DNA of 64,000 bases from Sutterella sp. (GCA_020025915.1 JAHHRH010000006.1:12774-76773), one strand, 5' to 3'. Numbered from the stretch's first letter, positions 9,131 through 18,591 are shown. Notes: a model not told the origin generated them from the letters alone. A program made the numbers and translations.

Positions 9131-10621
9131 ATGAGTAACACTTATCGTGGCCCAAGCTTTTATTGGTACGACTTTGAAACGTTTGGCCTTCATCGCCGTA
9201 AGGATCGTCCTGCACAGTTTGCAGGGATGCGTACGGATATGGCTTTTAACCCCGTTTCTCAGGGTGAAGTGCTATATGCCAAACCGTCAACCGATTATTT
9301 GCCCAAGCCTGAAAGTTGCTTGGTCACGGGAATCACCCCTCAGGAATGTCAAGCCAAAGGGATGGCTGAAAGTGAGTTTGCCGGGGAAATTTGGTCAAAA
9401 TTCAATCAACCCGAAACAATCTCGATTGGCTACAACACCTTAGGGTTTGACGATGAGGTGTCGAGATTTTTATTTTGGCGAAATTTTTTAGATCCGTATT
9501 CTCATCAGTGGAAAAACGGTTGTTCGCGTTGGGATATCTTTCCGTTAATCTGTGCTGTTTGGGCATTGCGAGGCAATGGTATTCAGTGGCCGCTTTGGAA
9601 GGATGTCGATCCGAATAACCAAGAACGTGATGGTGTGTGCTTTAAGCTTGAATATTTGAGTCAAGCTAATGGTATTACGCACACGCATGCTCATGATGCA
9701 CTTAGTGACGTTGAAGCGACCTTGGGGCTTGCAAAGTTGATTCAACAAACCGAGCCTCGACTTTGGCAATGGGCATTAGATAATCGCACCAAGGCCGCTG
9801 TGAAGGCAGCAGTAGAAAAAGGCCCAGTTGTTTGGGTATCGCCTAAATTTGGTCAAAAGCACGGCTTTATTCGACTTGCGTCCATGATTAGCATCAATGC
9901 ACAAAAAACAAATGAGGTTTTTATGTGGGATTTAATGCACGATCCAGAAAAATTGGCGCGCATGAGTGCTGCTGAATTAAAGTCACGATTGTTGGTGCGT
10001 AGAGATTCTTTATCTGAAGGGGTGGAGCCACTACCAGTCTATCGACTCTTAGTGAACAGCTCGCCTTTTGTGTGTTCTGCCTTAAAAGTGGTTACGCCTG
10101 AACGAGCAGAAAAGTTTGGTCTTGATTTGGATGTCGCGCGTCAAAATCATGCGAAGTTGCAAGCCATTTTGCCGATGCTTCAAGGTGCGTTGTTAGAGTT
10201 TTCTGAAAACCAAGAAAAACCCATGCCGTCAGATGTGGACTATGGTCTTTATGACGGAGGGTTTGCGAGCCGAGAAGATGCGAGTAGCATGGATGTTGTG
10301 CGCCGTTCGTCGCCAGAACGTTTGGCCGATTTGACAGCAACTCGCTCGATACATTTTGAAGATGAACGACTGAATACTTTGCTATTCCGATTTAGGGCAC
10401 GTAATTGGCCTGATACCTTAACGGCGAAAGAAGCTCAAGCATGGCGAGCTTTCTGCCAGGCGCGTTTGATGGATGGCCAAGACGATGCGTTGACGATCGC
10501 AGACTTTTTTGATGAGATTGATCGTCTGCAAGAGAATAGCTGGGATAACGAGGCGCATCAGGCCGTTCTCGAAGCGCTCTACGAGTGGGGTGAGCAATTA
10601 GGTGAATATTGTGCGAGTTAG
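9131..10621 (+). CDS. sbcB: Exodeoxyribonuclease I
   Basis: 496 residues. The DnaQ-like fold opens with FYWYDFETFGL (catalytic Asp14 and Glu16). IGYNTLGFDDEVSRF and HDALSDVEATLGLA carry the remaining acidic residues. The SH3-like and ExoI C-terminal domains follow. The enzyme degrades single-stranded DNA 3'-5' and acts in recombination and mismatch repair with SSB. Its ribosome site AAGGAA overlaps the rng stop, 11 bp upstream, so translation is probably coupled. Confidence 0.95.
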   Translation: MSNTYRGPSFYWYDFETFGLHRRKDRPAQFAGMRTDMAFNPVSQGEVLYAKPSTDYLPKPESCLVTGITPQECQAKGMAESEFAGEIWSKFNQPETISIGYNTLGFDDEVSRFLFWRNFLDPYSHQWKNGCSRWDIFPLICAVWALRGNGIQWPLWKDVDPNNQERDGVCFKLEYLSQANGITHTHAHDALSDVEATLGLAKLIQQTEPRLWQWALDNRTKAAVKAAVEKGPVVWVSPKFGQKHGFIRLASMISINAQKTNEVFMWDLMHDPEKLARMSAAELKSRLLVRRDSLSEGVEPLPVYRLLVNSSPFVCSALKVVTPERAEKFGLDLDVARQNHAKLQAILPMLQGALLEFSENQEKPMPSDVDYGLYDGGFASREDASSMDVVRRSSPERLADLTATRSIHFEDERLNTLLFRFRARNWPDTLTAKEAQAWRAFCQARLMDGQDDALTIADFFDEIDRLQENSWDNEAHQAVLEALYEWGEQLGEYCAS

Positions 10622-10639
10622 CCAAATAAGGAGAAAGCG

Positions 10640-11539
10640 ATGAAGAAGGATAAGGTTTATCCCCCCGTTGCTTCACAGAAAGTGGCTTTTATTGGTCTAG
10701 GTACCATGGGCTCTCCGATGGCGGGTCATTTAGCCCTGGCTGGTCATGACGTTTGTGTCTATAACCGTACAACTGAAAAAGCGCAACGTTGGGTCGACAC
10801 TTTTGGTGGACGTATGGCGTTGACACCAGCAGAAGCTGCTCAAGGTGCTTTGGTCGTTTTTGCTTGTGTCGGGAATGATGATGACCTTCGAAGTGTGGTC
10901 TTAGGGGATCATGGTGCTTTTCGTGGGATGAGCGCAGGAACGTTCTTCGTTGACCATACAACGGCGAGTGCTTCTGTCGCCCGAGAGTTGTCGGCAAAAG
11001 CGCGTGAACAAGGCATTCAGTTTGTTGATGCGCCTGTGTCGGGTGGTCAGTCAGGCGCTGAGAACGGTTGTTTGACTGTCATGTGCGGAGGAGACGACAC
11101 AGCTTTTGAGCGTGTCAAACCAGTGATGACTGCCTATGCAGATGCAACGACTTATTTTGGTGCTTCAGGCTCAGGGCAACTCGCCAAGATGGTCAATCAG
11201 ATTTGTATTGCGGGTTGTGTGCAAGGTTTGGCTGAGGCCGTGGCTTTTGGTAAAAATGCGGGCTTAGATATGGCGAAAGTCATTGATGCCTTAAGTTCAG
11301 GTGCCGCATCATCTTGGCAAATGATCAATCGTGGCAAAACGATGGATCAAGGCAAATTTGATTTTGGTTTTGCGGTGGATTGGATGCGTAAGGACTTGGG
11401 GATCGTGAAAGATGAAGCTAAGCGCAATGGGTCTGAAATCCCTGTGACGACGTTAGTCGACGAATACTACGAAGAAATTCAACGCGCTGGTGGCGGGCGT
11501 TTGGATACGTCAAGTTTGATTATTCGTTTGAATAGTTAA
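10640..11539 (+). CDS. NAD(P)-dependent beta-hydroxyacid dehydrogenase (HIBADH / tartronate-semialdehyde reductase family)
   Basis: 299 residues. N-terminal Rossmann motif VAFIGLGTMGSPMAGHL; the substrate loop DAPVSGGQSGAENG; and GQLAKMVNQI with the catalytic lysine. Together these mark the 3-hydroxyisobutyrate / 2-hydroxy-3-oxopropionate / gamma-hydroxybutyrate reductase family. Strong AAGGAG site before the ATG, 18 bp after sbcB, so it belongs to the rng-sbcB operon. Neighbours give no hint of the substrate, so I do not assign glxR or mmsB. Confidence 0.85.
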   Translation: MKKDKVYPPVASQKVAFIGLGTMGSPMAGHLALAGHDVCVYNRTTEKAQRWVDTFGGRMALTPAEAAQGALVVFACVGNDDDLRSVVLGDHGAFRGMSAGTFFVDHTTASASVARELSAKAREQGIQFVDAPVSGGQSGAENGCLTVMCGGDDTAFERVKPVMTAYADATTYFGASGSGQLAKMVNQICIAGCVQGLAEAVAFGKNAGLDMAKVIDALSSGAASSWQMINRGKTMDQGKFDFGFAVDWMRKDLGIVKDEAKRNGSEIPVTTLVDEYYEEIQRAGGGRLDTSSLIIRLNS

Positions 11540-11559
11540 AAATATAATTTTTTTATCTC

Positions 11560-12288
11560 ATGTTTTGTATGAATAATCTTCAGAATCAGATATTTAATTT
11601 ACTGAAAAGATTCGATGCTTTTTGTAAAGATAATGACGTGGAGTATTTTTTGATTTATGGCACGATGTTGGGAGCAGTTCGACATCAAGGGTTTATACCA
11701 TGGGATGATGATGTTGATCTTGCTATGGATAGTGACAATTTTGCTAAGTTAAAAAAACTCTCAAAAGAAGGGCGGCTTCCTGACGGATTAGTGTTCCAAG
11801 ATGCTCTTTATACCAAAGGCTGTCGAGTTCCGAAAATAAGAGATGTTAATAGCAATGTTATTGATACTAATGGGGTAACAGGAATATTCATAGATATTTT
11901 TCCGTTGCAAAAATACTCGCCAAGACAGGTTTCAATCTTTAAATTCTTCTTTAGAGCTTTGAAATTTCGAGGTAGGAGGAAAAATATTAATAATAAACTG
12001 TATAGGTTGTTTTTTACACTATTTTCGTTGCCTGGATATTTATCATTTGTCTTTGTTAGGTATGTGTTTTCAAATATTGATGAGGAGTGTAGTGGTACAT
12101 GGATGGGGCACACTCCAGTGACAAACCCTGAATTTTTTATAGAAAAAGAAGATGTTTATCCATTGAAGTTAATGAGGTTTGAAGACGGAGAATTTTTTGT
12201 ACCTCATAATTACGATAAAATTTTGACATTAATGTATGGTGATTACATGACGCCAGTTGAGGATGTGAATAATAGGCATTTTAAATAG
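11560..12288 (+). CDS. LicD-family phosphotransferase
   Basis: 242 residues. The core YFLIYGTMLGAVRHQGFIPWDDDVDLAM is the LicD signature: a nucleotidyltransferase-like fold with the G-T-x-L-G and D-D-D-x-D metal residues. LicD proteins transfer phosphocholine or other phospho-substituents to LPS or teichoic acids. No choline-uptake or activation genes (licA, licB, licC) are present, so the donor may be another CDP-alcohol. Base composition is much more AT-rich than the flanking genes, with AAA/ATA-type codons and no clear ribosome site, which suggests horizontal acquisition. An alternative start is ATG 11569. Confidence 0.8.
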   Translation: MFCMNNLQNQIFNLLKRFDAFCKDNDVEYFLIYGTMLGAVRHQGFIPWDDDVDLAMDSDNFAKLKKLSKEGRLPDGLVFQDALYTKGCRVPKIRDVNSNVIDTNGVTGIFIDIFPLQKYSPRQVSIFKFFFRALKFRGRRKNINNKLYRLFFTLFSLPGYLSFVFVRYVFSNIDEECSGTWMGHTPVTNPEFFIEKEDVYPLKLMRFEDGEFFVPHNYDKILTLMYGDYMTPVEDVNNRHFK

Positions 12289-12302
12289 TATAATAATTTA
12301 TT

Positions 12303-12360
12303 ATCGACAAACATCCCTGTGGTTAATTTCTGTAGTAGCCTAATAGACAGGAATGTCGAT
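12303..12360 (+). repeat. Imperfect inverted repeat after licD
   Basis: ATCGACA...ATCCCTGT and ACAGGAATGTCGAT form an imperfect stem around a roughly 26-nt loop between licD and glnS. It could be a weak terminator of the licD transcript; the T-tract is poor. Confidence 0.35.
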
Positions 12361-12430
12361 TAGTTAGAGAAGTTGATGTAAAGGTAGCTAGCAACGGCTA
12401 CAATGTCTAAATTACTTTCATTGCATTCGG

Positions 12431-14515
12431 ATGAGATCGATGACTTCTGAAAACGAAGTGCCTGCCACTGGTGCGCAGGTTACCAACTTTATTCGCAACA
12501 TTATTGATGACGATCTTGCACGCGGGGCTAACTTGCCTCGTTATTGGTGCGGTCATCCTGCCCCGTATAGTGAACAATTAGAAAAGGGTGAACCTGATAT
12601 TGCTCGTATTCGTACGCGCTTCCCGCCGGAACCCAATGGCTACCTTCATATTGGTCATGCCAAGAGTATTTGTTTGAATTTTGGTTTGGCTCGTGACTAT
12701 CATGGCGCTTGTCATATGCGTTTTGACGATACGAATCCTGTCAAGGAAGACCAGGAATATGTTGACGGTATTAAGGATAGTGTCCGTTGGCTTGGTTTTG
12801 ATTGGAAGTTTGGTAACGAAACGAACTTGTATTTCGCAAGCTCCTACTTTGAACACATGTTCGCTTTTGCAGAACATTTGATTCGTACGGGCTACGCTTA
12901 CGTGGATGAACAAACCGCTGACGAAATGCGCGAAAACCGTGGCACGTTGAAGGAACCTGGTAAGAATTCGCCGTATCGCGATCGTTCTCCTGAAGAAAAT
13001 ATGACGCGTTTCCATGAAATGCGTGACGGTAAGCATCCTGAAGGTTCTATGGTGCTTCGTGCCAAAATTGATATGGCAAGCCCAAATATGAATCTTCGAG
13101 ATCCTGCGATCTATCGTATTCGTTTTGCCGAACATCATGCGACGGGTGACAAGTGGTGCGTCTATCCGATGTATACCTTTGCGCATCCGATCGAAGACTC
13201 GTTGGAAAATATTACACATTCCATCTGTACGCTGGAATTCGAAGATCAGCGTGCTTTCTACAACTGGGCGCTTGAACGTATTATTCCGTTGCTTCGTCGT
13301 CCACAGTATGAAGAAGCGCTCGGCATCCTTCATCGTATGGCTGCAGGCGACGATGATCGTGCCATAGCGTTTGTGAAGTTGGCTTATGAGCATCGCGCTA
13401 AGCTCGGTACGAGCTTGCCTGAACTCAGCATGTCGCGTTTAATGGAAGGCTGGGCTGACGGCATTCCGACGGATGTCAATGATGCGACAGTCACTCAGTT
13501 CTTTGCTGAGTTACTGCGCTTCCCAGAACACTTCACGCCGCTCATGCAAGCTGCATTAGATGTCGTGCGTCCGAACTTTTTCTTGCTCTCACATCAGTAT
13601 GAGTTCAACCGCTTGAACTTGACTTATGTGGTGGTGAGCAAGCGTAAGTTAATTCAGTTGGTTCAGGAAAAGCATGTCGATGGTTGGGATGACCCACGTA
13701 TGCCAACGATCGTTGGTTTGCGTCGTCGTGGCTTTACGCCGAAGAGCCTTCAGAATTTTGCCGAACGTTGCGGCGTTTCTAAGGTGTCTGGTGGTTGGAT
13801 TGACTATTCGGTTTTGGAACAGTGCTTGCGTGAAGACTTAGAAGAGCGTGCCGCTCGTCGAGTTGCAGTACTCCGTCCGTTGAAGTTGATCATTGATAAC
13901 TACCCAGAAGGCCAAAGTGAAACGTTGGAAGCGAACAACCATCCTCAGCATCCTGAAATGGGCGTTCGTGATATTACGTTCTCTCGCGAGCTTTGGATTG
14001 AAGAAAGTGACTTTGCTGAAGTGCCACCTAAGGGCTTCCGTCGCTTAACGATCCCGGCTGATGGTACACCGGCTAAGCCTGTGCGTTTGCGTTATGGCTT
14101 TGTGATTGTACCGACGTCTTTCGACAAGGACGAAACGGGTAAGGTTGTTGCTGTTCATGCGAATTATTTGCCTGAAACGCGCTCTGGTACGGAAGGTTCG
14201 ATGTCTGTGAAGACAAAGGCCACGATCCATTGGTTGGATGCTAAGACTGCAGTGCCCGCTGAGGTACGTGTGTACGATCGTCTTTTCAATGTGCCGCATC
14301 CTGACGAAGGTGAAGGTAACTTTTTGGATCGTTTGACGCCGAACTCGAAGACAGTGTTGGCATCCTATGTTGAACCTGCCGCTGCTCAGGCTGCACGAGA
14401 CGATAAGTTCCAGTTTGAACGTAATGGCTACTTTGTCGCTGATCGTGAAGATCATACGTCTGAAAAGCCTGTCTTCAATCTGGCTGTTGGCTTGAAGGAT
14501 TCCTGGGGTAAGTAA
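12431..14515 (+). CDS. glnS: Glutaminyl-tRNA synthetase with an extra internal domain
   Basis: 694 residues, about 100 longer than usual. The class I signature is FPPEPNGYLHIGHAKS (HIGH at 73-76). The KMSKS-like motif is VVVSKRKL (about 400-407), and the anticodon-binding beta-barrels end in VFNLAVGLKDSWGK as in other proteobacterial GlnRS. Residues about 287-387 have no counterpart in the normal enzyme: the usual run from the tryptophan-containing helix (FYNWALERI) into HQYEFNRLN is split by a mainly helical segment. The enzyme charges tRNA-Gln. Start may be ATG 12431 or, with a better ribosome site, ATG 12440. The codon choice is that of a highly expressed gene. Confidence 0.95.
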   Translation: MRSMTSENEVPATGAQVTNFIRNIIDDDLARGANLPRYWCGHPAPYSEQLEKGEPDIARIRTRFPPEPNGYLHIGHAKSICLNFGLARDYHGACHMRFDDTNPVKEDQEYVDGIKDSVRWLGFDWKFGNETNLYFASSYFEHMFAFAEHLIRTGYAYVDEQTADEMRENRGTLKEPGKNSPYRDRSPEENMTRFHEMRDGKHPEGSMVLRAKIDMASPNMNLRDPAIYRIRFAEHHATGDKWCVYPMYTFAHPIEDSLENITHSICTLEFEDQRAFYNWALERIIPLLRRPQYEEALGILHRMAAGDDDRAIAFVKLAYEHRAKLGTSLPELSMSRLMEGWADGIPTDVNDATVTQFFAELLRFPEHFTPLMQAALDVVRPNFFLLSHQYEFNRLNLTYVVVSKRKLIQLVQEKHVDGWDDPRMPTIVGLRRRGFTPKSLQNFAERCGVSKVSGGWIDYSVLEQCLREDLEERAARRVAVLRPLKLIIDNYPEGQSETLEANNHPQHPEMGVRDITFSRELWIEESDFAEVPPKGFRRLTIPADGTPAKPVRLRYGFVIVPTSFDKDETGKVVAVHANYLPETRSGTEGSMSVKTKATIHWLDAKTAVPAEVRVYDRLFNVPHPDEGEGNFLDRLTPNSKTVLASYVEPAAAQAARDDKFQFERNGYFVADREDHTSEKPVFNLAVGLKDSWGK

Positions 14516-14540
14516 AGCACTGACTGCCTGACGAATCTGC

Positions 14541-14576
14541 ATTGGGGATGGCCTATTGCGTCATCCCCAATTTTTT
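14541..14576 (+). terminator. Rho-independent terminator of glnS
   Basis: ATTGGGGATG / CATCCCCAAT stem, 11-nt loop, then T6, 25 bp after the glnS stop. Confidence 0.9.
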
Positions 14577-14746
14577 GGGTGCTAATGAAGCTACGAAGCT
14601 TTTCTGGATAGGCTTGGTAGTCAATAAACATCGACTGAGATGTCAATTCAACGGACTTGCTTGGTTGATGCGTTCAATCGTGACGAGTACAAATGAGTCC
14701 GTTAAACTGACAACTTTAAAGTCAATATTCTTATTTCATTCAGATC

Positions 14747-17700
14747 ATGACCGATCCTCGATTCATTCATCTTCGACTCCACTCTGAATACTCTGTGACG
14801 GACGGTATTGTTCGCATAGATCCTGCGATTCATCGAACGCTTGAAAATGGTGGTGTTGCTTTAGGTATTACCGACTTGATGAATGTATTCGGGGGCTTGC
14901 GTTTTTACACCCATGCTTTGTCGGCTGGTATCAAGCCGATTTTGGGGTGTGACATCAAAATACGAAACAATAAATTCCCAGATAACCCGTTCCGAATGGC
15001 TTTCTATTGTATGAACCACACGGGTTACCATTCGCTCTGCGTATTGCTAACCAAAGCGTTTTTGGAGTCTGAGGATCCGTATCGTGGTCAAATTCGTGAT
15101 GAATGGTTAGACGAGCCTGGCGCAACGGACGGGCTGATTGCTTTGACTGGTGGCGCGAAAGGGCGTCTTTCGCAACTCTTAGAAACCGGGAGTGAACGCC
15201 AGGCTGGATCAATTATCAGTAGTTTGAAGGCGCGTTTTCCGCAACGTTTATATATCGAATTGCAACGTGCTGGTCGTTCTAGAGACGAAATGCGCGTGAA
15301 CTTTTTGACGAATCTCGCTGCTGAACACGGTCTACCTGTGGTGGCTACGCATCCTATTCAGTTTTTGGATCAGGAAGACTTTGAAGCTCATGAAGTGCGT
15401 TGTTGTATTGCACAAGGCTATACCCTGAACGACCCGCGCCGAGATAAGAGCGTGACGCGTGAGCAGTACATGAAGACTGAAGACGAGATGTGCGAACTCT
15501 TTAGCGATATTCCGTCTGCGCTCACGAATTCTGTCGAAATTGCCAAGCGGTGTAGTTTGGACGGGGTTTTGTCAAAACCTCAATTGCCGTTGTTCCCGAC
15601 GCCCGATGGTATGAGTTTGGATGATTATATGGATCACCTTTCTCATGAAGGTCTCGAAAAGCGATTGACGTTCCTATATGACGATGCAAAGGAACGTGAA
15701 GCACGACGTCCTGCGTATGTGGAACGTTTGGAATATGAACTAGGGATCATCAAGAAGATGCAGTTCCCTGGCTACTTCTTGATCGTGCAAGACTTTATTA
15801 ACTGGTCCAAGACGCATGGTGTACCTGTGGGGCCAGGTCGTGGTTCTGGTGCTGGTTCTTTAGTCGCTTATTCGTTAGGGATTACTGACCTTGATCCTCT
15901 CAAGTTTGACCTCCTTTTTGAACGTTTCTTGAATCCTGAGCGTGTGTCCATGCCTGACTTTGACGTGGACTTCTGTCAGTACAACCGTGACCGTACGATC
16001 GAATATGTAAAGAAGACGTATGGCGCAAGTGCCGTGAGTCAGATTGCAACCTTTGGTACATTGGGTGCTAAAGCGGTGGTTCGTGACGTGGCGCGCGTGA
16101 TGGATATGCCTTTTATGAAGGCTGACCGTTTGGCTAAGCTCATTCCAGTGCAGCCAGGGAAAAATATTTCCCTTAATGACGCGATGACGGATATACCGGA
16201 ATTTCGTGAGGCGGTCGAAAAGGACGATGAATATAAAGAGCTCATGAAACTGGCACGTCCCTTGGAAGGCTTGACGCGTAACCTAGGGATGCACGCTGGG
16301 GGTGTGTTGATTGCACCGGGTAGTTTGACGGACTTTTGTCCGCTTTATAACTCCGATGGCGCTCCAGAAAATACGGTGAGTCAGTTTGACAAGAAAGACG
16401 TTGAAAATGTCGGCTTGGTGAAGTTCGACTTTTTAGGGCTGACGACGCTATCGATTTTGGCGAAGTGTAAAGAATATATTGACAAGCTTTATCCTGAGCG
16501 TGATTTCGAGCTTGAGCGTATTCCTATTGACGATGAAGAAACCTATCGTTGCTTCCAAAATGCCAATACAGCAGCGGTCTTCCAGTTTGAATCGGAAGGG
16601 ATGCGTCAATTGTTGCGTCAGGCGCGCCCAGACCGTCTTGAAGACTTAGTGGCTTTAAATGCTTTGTATCGTCCCGGTCCGATGGATCTGATTCCATCCT
16701 TTATTGCACGTAAGTTCGGTCGAGAAAAGGTGGAGTACTTAGATGAACGCATGGCGCCTGTGTTGGCAGAAACCTACGGCATCATGGTGTATCAGGAACA
16801 GGTGATGCGTGTGGCACAGGTCGTTGGTGGTTATTCGCTTGGCGGCGCAGACTTGTTGCGTCGTGCCATGGGTAAGAAAAACGTCGAAGAAATGAAACGC
16901 CAACGTGCCGTGTTCGTGAAAGGGGCGGGTGAGCGTGGTGTGAAAGAATCTGTGGCCACTGAGATCTTCAATTTGATGGAAAAGTTCGCGGGCTATGGCT
17001 TTAATAAGTCGCATGCGGCAGCTTATTCCTATGTGGCCTATCAGACGGCATTTTTAAAGACGCACTACACCTCCTGCTTTATGGCGGCTAACTTGTGTAT
17101 GGTGATGGATCAGGGCGAAAAGATGAAAGCGCTCTTGGATGATGCTCGTATGAACGGGATTGAGATCCTTCCGCCAGACATCAATGCTTCAGAATGGTTC
17201 TTTACTGCCCCTGATGAAAAGCATGTTCGCTTCGGGTTAGGTGGGATCAAGGGCATGGGTCGTCAGCAAGTGGATGTCATGATGGAAACACGTCGTAAAG
17301 ATGGCCCGTTTATTGACATCTTTGATTTGACCGCGCGTGTGCCAGGCTTAAATTCGAGAATTTTGGAAGGTTTAGTCAAGGTTGGGGCTTTTGACTCTGT
17401 TGATCCTGATCGCGGTAAGCTTTTCGCGAATGTTTCTCAGGCATTGACGGCTGGTCATGCGGTTGTGGCTAGTGAAGGGCAGAGTAGCCTTTTTGGTGAC
17501 GATGTTCAGGTTAAGCGTATTGTCAGTTGGGTTGACGCGGCTGCCTGGTCAGAGCGTAAAAAATTGATCGAAGAAAAGGGTGCGCTAGGGTTTTGGTTGT
17601 CTGGGCACTTGTTCGATCTTTATCAAAAAGAAGTCTCTCACTACACATCTCTTGAACTTGGGCAAATTCAGCCTTCACGTGAGACTGTCAAGCTTGCAGG

Positions 17701-18175
17701 GATTGTGACGAATATCCGCGTTATTCAAGGGAAACGCGGTCGTATGGGGGCTGTCCAGTTAGACGATGGGACTGCGGTATTAGAGGTAGTTTGTTTTTCT
17801 GACGCTTGGGAAAAGTGTAAGAACAAATTCGTTGTCGACTCGGTTGTTTGTCTTGAAGGGCGTGTGCGATACGATGAATTCAATAAGCGTGTATCGGTCA
17901 ACGTTGACAATGCCATGACGTTAGATGACTTCAGAGCGACCGCAGCTTCGTGTCTACGTGTTGATGTCGATGCTAGTAGCGCTAGTAATATCCGTGATCT
18001 CGAACCGATTTTTGCCAGGTTTAAAAAAGAGACGGGGGTGACGGTAGTGCTGAATGTACGTACGAAGAAAATGCAAGGTCGTATTTATCTACCGTTCACG
18101 GTCGGCAATATCGACAATTTAAGAACAGATCTGCGTAATAGTGGGCAGATTATGACGACAGAAATGGAGTATTAA
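14747..18175 (+). CDS. dnaE: DNA polymerase III alpha subunit
   Basis: 1142 residues, normal for DnaE1. The N-terminal PHP domain begins FIHLRLHSEYSVTDG. The C-family polymerase core contains GPGRGSGAGSLVAYSLGI and MPDFDVDFC (two catalytic aspartates), then YRPGPMDLIP, QEQVMRVAQ and FAGYGFNKSHAAAYS. A tandem HhH, the OB fold (VKLAGIVTNIRV...) and a C-terminal tau-binding region follow. It is the replicative polymerase catalytic subunit. It is transcribed alone between two terminators. Confidence 0.97.
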   Translation: MTDPRFIHLRLHSEYSVTDGIVRIDPAIHRTLENGGVALGITDLMNVFGGLRFYTHALSAGIKPILGCDIKIRNNKFPDNPFRMAFYCMNHTGYHSLCVLLTKAFLESEDPYRGQIRDEWLDEPGATDGLIALTGGAKGRLSQLLETGSERQAGSIISSLKARFPQRLYIELQRAGRSRDEMRVNFLTNLAAEHGLPVVATHPIQFLDQEDFEAHEVRCCIAQGYTLNDPRRDKSVTREQYMKTEDEMCELFSDIPSALTNSVEIAKRCSLDGVLSKPQLPLFPTPDGMSLDDYMDHLSHEGLEKRLTFLYDDAKEREARRPAYVERLEYELGIIKKMQFPGYFLIVQDFINWSKTHGVPVGPGRGSGAGSLVAYSLGITDLDPLKFDLLFERFLNPERVSMPDFDVDFCQYNRDRTIEYVKKTYGASAVSQIATFGTLGAKAVVRDVARVMDMPFMKADRLAKLIPVQPGKNISLNDAMTDIPEFREAVEKDDEYKELMKLARPLEGLTRNLGMHAGGVLIAPGSLTDFCPLYNSDGAPENTVSQFDKKDVENVGLVKFDFLGLTTLSILAKCKEYIDKLYPERDFELERIPIDDEETYRCFQNANTAAVFQFESEGMRQLLRQARPDRLEDLVALNALYRPGPMDLIPSFIARKFGREKVEYLDERMAPVLAETYGIMVYQEQVMRVAQVVGGYSLGGADLLRRAMGKKNVEEMKRQRAVFVKGAGERGVKESVATEIFNLMEKFAGYGFNKSHAAAYSYVAYQTAFLKTHYTSCFMAANLCMVMDQGEKMKALLDDARMNGIEILPPDINASEWFFTAPDEKHVRFGLGGIKGMGRQQVDVMMETRRKDGPFIDIFDLTARVPGLNSRILEGLVKVGAFDSVDPDRGKLFANVSQALTAGHAVVASEGQSSLFGDDVQVKRIVSWVDAAAWSERKKLIEEKGALGFWLSGHLFDLYQKEVSHYTSLELGQIQPSRETVKLAGIVTNIRVIQGKRGRMGAVQLDDGTAVLEVVCFSDAWEKCKNKFVVDSVVCLEGRVRYDEFNKRVSVNVDNAMTLDDFRATAASCLRVDVDASSASNIRDLEPIFARFKKETGVTVVLNVRTKKMQGRIYLPFTVGNIDNLRTDLRNSGQIMTTEMEY

Positions 18176-18184
18176 GCGGATTAA

Positions 18185-18221
18185 GGTGTTGAGGGAGTCT
18201 AAATCAGACAAACTCAACACC
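18185..18221 (+). terminator. Probable dnaE terminator hairpin
   Basis: GGTGTTGAG and CTCAACACC form a perfect 9-bp stem 10 bp after the dnaE stop, with a smaller GTCT/AGAC hairpin inside the loop. The following T-tract is weak. Confidence 0.6.
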
Positions 18222-18244
18222 TCTGTCTTAAGCGGGAAAATAAA

Positions 18245-18277
18245 AAAAGCTCGTACAGTTTAGACTGTACGAGCTTT
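18245..18277 (-). terminator. Terminator of the tRNA operon (bidirectional)
   Basis: AAAAGCTCGTACAGT, TTAG loop, ACTGTACGAGCTTTT. A perfect stem with a T7 tract on the minus strand, just downstream of tRNA-His. Confidence 0.9.
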
Positions 18278-18282
18278 TGTTC

Positions 18283-18359
18283 TGGGGTGGGAAATGGGAC
18301 TCGAACCCACGACAACCGGAATCACAATCCGGGACTCTACCAACTGAGCTATTCCCACC
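18283..18359 (-). tRNA. tRNA-His (GTG)
   Basis: 77-nt cloverleaf with encoded CCA. The anticodon loop is TTGTGAT, giving anticodon GTG. An extra encoded G(-1) pairs with C73, the identity feature of tRNA-His. Last gene of a Pro-Arg-His operon on the minus strand. Confidence 0.95.
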
Positions 18360-18368
18360 AGAAATCTT

Positions 18369-18445
18369 TGGCCTGCCCGGCAGGGATCGAACCTGCGACC
18401 ACCTGCTTAGAAGGCAGGTGCTCTATCCAACTGAGCTACGGGCAG
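18369..18445 (-). tRNA. tRNA-Arg (TCT)
   Basis: 77-nt cloverleaf with encoded CCA. Acceptor CTGCCCG/CGGGCAG, anticodon loop CTTCTAA, so anticodon TCT (AGA/AGG codons). GTTCGATC T-loop intact. Confidence 0.94.
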
Positions 18446-18476
18446 ATTGATCTCAATGTCCGGCTGGACCAGAATT

Positions 18477-18553
18477 TGGTCGGGGTGAAGAGATTCGAAC
18501 TCCCGACATCCTGCTCCCAAAGCAGGCGCGCTACCAGACTGCGCTACACCCCG
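18477..18553 (-). tRNA. tRNA-Pro (TGG)
   Basis: 77-nt cloverleaf with encoded CCA. Acceptor CGGGGTG/CACCCCG, anticodon loop TTTGGGA, so anticodon TGG (CCN codons). First gene of the Pro-Arg-His operon, with a good promoter just upstream. Confidence 0.95.
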
Positions 18554-18563
18554 AAGAAGATGA

Positions 18564-18591
18564 ATTGTACACGAAAAATTAAAAAAAGCAA
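18564..18591 (-). promoter_or_regulatory. Sigma-70 promoter of the Pro-Arg-His tRNA operon
   Basis: On the minus strand, TTGCTT (-35), a 16-bp AT-rich spacer and TACAAT (-10). The -10 ends 11 nt before the tRNA-Pro 5' end, leaving a very short leader. Confidence 0.7.

Noticed and set aside
12578..13393. 271-codon open frame antisense to glnS
   Set aside because: Shadow of a strongly biased gene; no ribosome site and no plausible protein features.
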